The translations under genes were made by a program, and so were the position numbers. A stretch of DNA of 64,000 nt from Strongylocentrotus droebachiensis (lineage: Eukaryota; Echinodermata; Echinoidea; Camarodonta; Strongylocentrotidae). Under the pieces are notes generated by a model. That model had not been told where the DNA came from and did not search any database. It saw nothing but the letters and a program-made list of their open reading frames with translations. Below, one piece after another: positions 58,641 through 64,000 of this stretch. The number at the start of each line of letters is the position of its first letter. The stretch's first letter is position 1. The DNA lies in NCBI GenBank assembly GCA_035222895.1, contig JAVYIG010002724.1, positions 124,001-188,000 on the forward strand. The letters are read 5' to 3'.

Positions 58641-61348
58641 AACAGTGTGGGAGGACAAGCTCTTTCAACATCCCCATAGAAAAAGATAGACTGGGGCTGT
58701 AGTCTCATTTAAAGAAAGGAACAATTTCGGGACAGTTCAAAATAATGCTGGGAAATCGAAATTAAAATGATACCGTTTTAAAAACCAGCAAGATATGGTT
58801 TGAGGACAAGGTAATTCATTGCTCGGCAGTCTTGACCGTATTTGGAACAGAGCATCCAATATACCTGATATTTAGTACACTATAAATTAAAACGAATAAT
58901 ATGGACCTCTTTATATACCCAATTAAGACTATGGGTCTTTATTGTTGAGAACTAAATGATTCTGCTCGGTCATACAGGCTAGGTGGGGAAATGTTTAGTT
59001 CATAGACTTCAATTTTAAAGGCCCTTTGTACCACAGTGCAGGAATTTATAGGGCGCTTCTATTAAATTTATAAGAGAAGTAACATGTTCATCATTGTTCA
59101 TGGTGCAAAGTTGTAAACAGACTGGAAAGGGCTAGTACGGGACAGTAGAGAGTGAATAAAACTAGGAAATTATAATTGAAAATGTAAAATACGTTGTAAA
59201 CCTGGGAAAAAGAGACTCTTGAATCCAGTTTTAAAAATGGACATGGCTTTGTGGCTGAAGCTACCAGCCGCAGGCTACGCTGACTGTCCGCCAGCTAGCT
59301 GACTGTCCGCCAGCTAGCTGACTGTCCGCCAGCTAGCTGACTGTCCGCCAGCTAGCTGACTGACGGCCAAAAAAAAAAAAAAAAAAAAAAAAAATTAGTG
59401 CTCACTACCCCCCCCCCCCTCACTGAGTGTATTTTTTTCATACTTATACTAATTGTTGTAGATATAGCAAAAGAAGAAAAAAAGCACTAGCTGGGTGTCG
59501 AACCCGATACCTTACAGTTACCAGGCAATATTGCCTATCCACTAAGACTAAAGTGTCACATTGCTAATCTCAATGTATTTTTTTCATACTTATACTACTT
59601 GTTGTAGATGTAGCAAAAGAAGAAAAAAAGCACTAGCTGGGTGTCGAACCCGATACCTTACAGTTACCAGGCAATATTGCCTATCCATTAAGACTAAAGT
59701 GTCACATTGCTAATCTCAATGTATTTTTTTCATACTTATACTACTTGTTGTAGATGTAGCAAAAGAAGAAAAAAAGCACTAGCTATGGGTGTCGAACCCG
59801 ATACCTTCCCGTTATCAGGCAATATTGCCTATCCACTAAGACTAAAGTGTCACATTGCTAATCTCAATGTATTTTTTTCATACTTATACTACTTGTTGTA
59901 GATGTAGCAAAAGAAGAAAAAAAAAGCACTAGCTGGGTGTCGAACCCGATACCTTCCAGTTACCAGGCAATATTGCCTATCCACTAGACTAAAATGTCAC
60001 ATTGCTAATCTTAATGTATTTTTTTTCATACTTATACTACTTGTTGTAGATGTAGCAAAAGAAGAAAAAAAGCACTAGCTATGGGTGTCGAACCCGATAC
60101 CTTCCCGTTATCAGGCAATATTGCCTATCCACTAAGACTAAAGTGTCACATTGCTAATCTCAATGTATTTTTTTCATACTTATACTACTTGTTGTAGATG
60201 TAGCAAAAGAAGAAAAAAAGCACTAGCTATGGGTGTCGAACCCGATACCTTCCCGTTATCAGGCAATATTGCCTATCCACTAAGACTAAAGTGTCACATT
60301 GCTAATCTCAATGTATTTTTTTCATACTTATACTACTTGTTGTAGATGTAGCAAAAGAAGAAAAAAAAAGCACTAGCTGGGTGTCGAACCCGATACCTTC
60401 CAGTTACCAGGCAATATTGCCTATCCACTAGACTAAAGTGTCACATTGCTAATCTTAATGTATTTTTTTTCATACTTATACTACTTGTTGTAGATGTAGC
60501 AAAAGAAGAAAAAAAGCACTAGCTATGGGTGTCGAACCCGATACCTTCCCGTTATCAGGCAATATTGCCTATCCACTAAGACTAAAGTGTCACATTGCTA
60601 ATCTCAATGTATTTTTTTCATACTTATACTACTTGTTGTAGATGTAGCAAAAGAAGAAAAAAAAAGCACTAGCTGGGTGTCGAACCCGATACCTTCCAGT
60701 TACCAGGCAATATTGCCTATCCACTAGACTAAAGTGTCACATTGCTAATCTTAATGTATTTTTTTTCATACTTATACTACTTGTTGTAGATGTAGCAAAA
60801 GAAGAAAAAAAGCACTAGCTATGGGTGTCGAACCCGATACCTTCCCGTTATCAGGCAATATTGCCTATCCACTAAGACTAAAGTGTCACATTACTAATCT
60901 CAATGTATTTTTTTCATACTTATACTACTTGTTGTAGATGTAGCAAAAGAAGAAAAAAAAAAGCACTAGCTGGGTGTCGAACCCGATACCTTCCAGTTAC
61001 CAGGCAATTGCCTATCCACTAGACTAAAGTGTCACATTGCTAATCTTAATGTATTTTTTTTTCATACTTATACTACTTGTTGGAGATGTAGCAAAAGAAA
61101 AAAAGCACTAGCTGAGGATAGGCCACTGCCCTCACATAGCATAATGAATATAACACGGGTCTATTCAATTCTACTCATCTCTTCCTGATATGGCATCAAT
61201 TAATGAATTGAAAGAAAACCTGACCCTCTCCCTTCATTGGGCGAATATTTTTGTCGATTGCGAGGATTACCAAAGAGGTATAATTATAGCATTCCTGACA
61301 TTGCAACAATGACCGCCCTATTTTAATGTATTGTCCCTAAACCTTGAG

Positions 61349-64000
61349 GCTCTTTGTCCTTGTCTGGGAGGACAAGCTCTTTCAACATCCCCATAGAAAA
61401 AGATAGACTGGGGCTGTAGTCTCATTTAAAGAAAGGAACAATTTCGGGACAGTTCAAAATAATGCTGGGAAATCGAAATTAAAATGATACCGTTTTAAAA
61501 ACCAGCAAGATATGGTTTGAGGACAAGGTAATTCATTGCTCGGCAGTCTTGACCGTATTTGGAACAGAGCATCCAATATACCTGATATTTAGTACACTAT
61601 AAATTAAAACGAATAATATGGACCTCTTTATATACCCAATTAAGACTATGGGTCTTTATTGTTGAGAACTAAATGATTCTGCTCGGTCATACAGGCTAGG
61701 TGGGGAAATGTTTAGTTCATATACTTCAATTTTAAAGGCCCTTTGTACCACAGTGCAGGAATTTATAGGGCGCTTCTATTAAATTTATAAGAGAAGTAAC
61801 ATGTTCATCATTGTTCATGGTGCAAAGTTGTAAACAGACTGGAAAGGGCTAGTACGGGACAGTAGAGAGTGAATAAAACTAGGAAATTATAATTGAAAAT
61901 GTAAAATACGTTGTAAACCTGGGAAAAAGAGACTCTTGAATCCAGTTTTAAAAATGGACATGGCTTTGTGGCTAAAGCTACCAGCCGCAGGCTACGCTGA
62001 CTGTCCGCCAGCTAGCTGACTGTCCGCCAGCTAGCTGACTGTCCGCCAGCTAGCTGACTGTCCGCCAGCTAGCTGACTGTCCGCCAGCTAGCTGACTGTC
62101 CGCCAGCTAGCTGACTGACGGCCAAAAAAAAAAAAAAAAAAAAAAAAAATTAGTGCTCACTACCCCCCCCCCCCTCACTGAGTGTATTTTTTTCATACTT
62201 ATACTAATTGTTGTAGATATAGCAAAAGAAGAAAAAAAGCACTAGCTGGGTGTCGAACCCGATACCTTACAGTTACCAGGCAATATTGCCTATCCACTAA
62301 GACTAAAGTGTCACATTGCTAATCTCAATGTATTTTTTTCATACTTATACTACTTGTTGTAGATGTAGCAAAAGAAGAAAAAAAGCACTAGCTGGGTGTC
62401 GAACCCGATACCTTACAGTTACCAGGCAATATTGCCTATCCATTAAGACTAAAGTGTCACATTGCTAATCTCAATGTATTTTTTTCATACTTATACTACT
62501 TGTTGTAGATGTAGCAAAAGAAGAACAAAAGCACTAGCTATGGGTGTCGAACCCGATACCTTCCCGTTATCAGGCAATATTGCCTATCCACTAAGACTAA
62601 AGTGTCACATTGCTAATCTCAATGTATTTTTTTCATACTTATACTACTTGTTGTAGATGTAGCAAAAGAAGAAAAAAAAAGCACTAGCTGGGTGTCGAAC
62701 CCGATACCTTCCAGTTACCAGGCAATATTGCCTATCCACTAGACTAAAATGTCACATTGCTAATCTTAATGTATTTTTTTTCATACTTATACTACTTGTT
62801 GTAGATGTAGCAAAAGAAGAAAAAAAGCACTAGCTATGGGTGTCGAACCCGATACCTTCCCGTTATCAGGCAATATTGCCTATCCACTAAGACTAAAGTG
62901 TCACATTGCTAATCTCAATGTATTTTTTTCATACTTATACTACTTGTTGTAGATGTAGCAAAAGAAGAAAAAAAGCACTAGCTATGGGTGTCGAACCCGA
63001 TACCTTCCCGTTATCAGGCAATATTGCCTATCCACTAAGACTAAAGTGTCACATTGCTAATCTCAATGTATTTTTTTCATACTTATACTACTTGTTGTAG
63101 ATGTAGCAAAAGAAGAAAAAAAAAGCACTAGCTGGGTGTCGAACCCGATACCTTCCAGTTACCAGGCAATATTGCCTATCCACTAAGACTAAAGTGTCAC
63201 ATTGCTAATCTCAATGTATTTTTTTCATACTTATACTACTTGTTGTAGATGTAGCAAAAGAAGAAAAAAAAAGCACTAGCTGGGTGTCGAACCCGATACC
63301 TTCCAGTTACCAGGCAATATTGCCTATCCACTAGACTAAAATGTCACATTGCTAATCTTAATGTATTTTTTTTCATACTTATACTACTTGTTGTAGATGT
63401 AGCAAAAGAAGAAAAAAAGCACTAGCTATGGGTGTCGAACCCGATACCTTCCCGTTATCAGGCAATATTGCCTATCCACTAAGACTAAAGTGTCACATTG
63501 CTAATCTCAATGTATTTTTTTCATACTTATACTACTTGTTGTAGATGTAGCAAAAGAAGAAAAAAAGCACTAGCTATGGGTGTCGAACCCGATACCTTCC
63601 CGTTATCAGGCAATATTGCCTATCCACTAAGACTAAAGTGTCACATTGCTAATCTCAATGTATTTTTTTCATACTTATACTACTTGTTGTAGATGTAGCA
63701 AAAGAAGAAAAAAAAAGCACTAGCTGGGTGTCGAACCCGATACCTTCCAGTTACCAGGCAATATTGCCTATCCACTAGACTAAAGTGTCACATTGCTAAT
63801 CTTAATGTATTTTTTTTCATACTTATACTACTTGTTGTAGATGTAGCAAAAGAAGAAAAAAAGCACTAGCTATGGGTGTCGAACCCGATACCTTCCCGTT
63901 ATCAGGCAATATTGCCTATCCACTAAGACTAAAGTGTCACATTGCTAATCTCAATGTATTTTTTTCATACTTATACTACTTGTTGTAGATGTAGCAAAAG
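61349..64000. repeat. Array unit 10, cut by the window edge
   Basis: Six minisatellite copies and twelve visible monomers. Carries the same private substitutions as unit 5 (near 61721 and 62526) and the same extra monomer arrangement. Confidence 0.92.

Larger units (their letters stand above)
50942..58647. mobile_element. 7.7-kb DNA transposon, CACTA/EnSpm-like
   Basis: Begins CACTGTTAAAAAAA and ends with its complement (14 bp). Flanked by TG at 50940-50941 and 58648-58649; the other array units show the uninterrupted site, so boundaries and duplication are directly visible. CACTG ends, a 2-bp duplication and many subterminal repeats fit animal CACTA/EnSpm elements. No transposase is recognisable; the only coding piece is a SWIM zinc-finger gene on the minus strand. 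It is probably a non-autonomous or decayed copy. Confidence 0.82.
50924..61348. repeat. Array unit 9, split by a 7.7-kb transposon
   Basis: The first 18 bp (to 50941) and the remainder (from 58648) belong to one unit. Removing 50942-58647 and one copy of the TG duplication restores tctgggaggac and a unit of 2717 bp with four minisatellite copies and eleven monomers. One private change (gctgaag) near 59258. Confidence 0.93.
26717..64000. repeat. Higher-order tandem array, unit about 2.7 kb, continuing past the window
   Basis: Ten units start at the same phrase (gctctttgtccttgtctg): 26717, 29427, 32143, 34842, 37578, 42465, 45355, 48225, 50924 and 61349. Each has a unique block of about 655 bp, a 19-bp minisatellite, an A-run of about 26, a C-run of about 13, about 11 monomers of 146-150 bp, and a second unique block of about 235 bp. 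Units are nearly identical; I noted only a handful of single-base differences. Lengths fit 2699 + 19 x (minisatellite copies - 3). One unit carries a 7.7-kb transposon, another an internal rearrangement. No protein coding is credible. Confidence 0.95.

Noticed and set aside
27785-63692. Identical 64-codon open frames (MLISMYFFHTYTTC...) repeated more than 20 times
   Set aside because: They span the boundary of two tandem monomers, exist only because the monomers are identical, have no start context or domain, and end at the same repeat position each time. By-products of the satellite.
26717-64000. CRISPR array
   Set aside because: The DNA is eukaryotic, repeat units are 146-150 bp without unique spacers, and there are no cas genes.
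26717-64000. Centromeric satellite, rDNA or 5S array
   Set aside because: No rRNA similarity recognised. Array size and position give no direct evidence of a centromere; that would need CENP-A mapping.

Overview
This is nuclear DNA of an animal: AT-rich, with spliced genes, long introns, many short palindromic DNA transposons, a tRNA-derived SINE and TTAGGG-type telomere-like repeats. The repeat flavour (palindromic 'GTTTCACAAAGA' elements, TGACCTTTGACCT repeats, 'tttatatagcgc' repeat) suggests a marine invertebrate deuterostome, perhaps an echinoderm. That is an inference from repeat style, not a database result.

Layout. (1) 1-7166, minus strand: the 5' six coding exons of an FKBP6-like gene; its 3' part (TPR region) lies off the left edge. 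(2) 7167-11889: intergenic, filled with inverted-repeat elements. (3) 11890-24066, minus strand: a complete 13-exon, 760-residue ADAD1-like gene (one dsRNA-binding domain, a Pro/Gln-rich linker with 14 Gln, and a deaminase-like domain that has lost its catalytic Glu and two of three zinc ligands). All 13 exons join with consistent reading phase. (4) 24067-26716: 5' flank, including a near-perfect 50-bp inverted repeat enclosing telomere-like repeats. (5) 26717-64000 and beyond: a highly homogeneous tandem array of units of about 2.7 kb. Each unit holds a unique block, a 19-bp minisatellite, an A-run, a C-run and about 11 tandem monomers of 146-150 bp. On the minus strand each monomer carries tRNA-like A and B boxes and a T-run; about 125 monomers are visible. 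(6) 50942-58647: a 7.7-kb DNA transposon (CACTG termini, 2-bp target duplication) inserted cleanly into one unit, carrying a two-exon SWIM zinc-finger gene fragment and nested foldback elements.

Biology. FKBP6 (piRNA pathway co-chaperone) and ADAD1 (inactive ADAR relative of male germ cells) are both germline genes in vertebrates. Here they are head-to-tail neighbours beside a large repeat array. Co-regulation is only an inference. No canonical tRNA, rRNA or CRISPR was found. The many identical 64-codon open frames in the array are by-products of the repeat, not genes.
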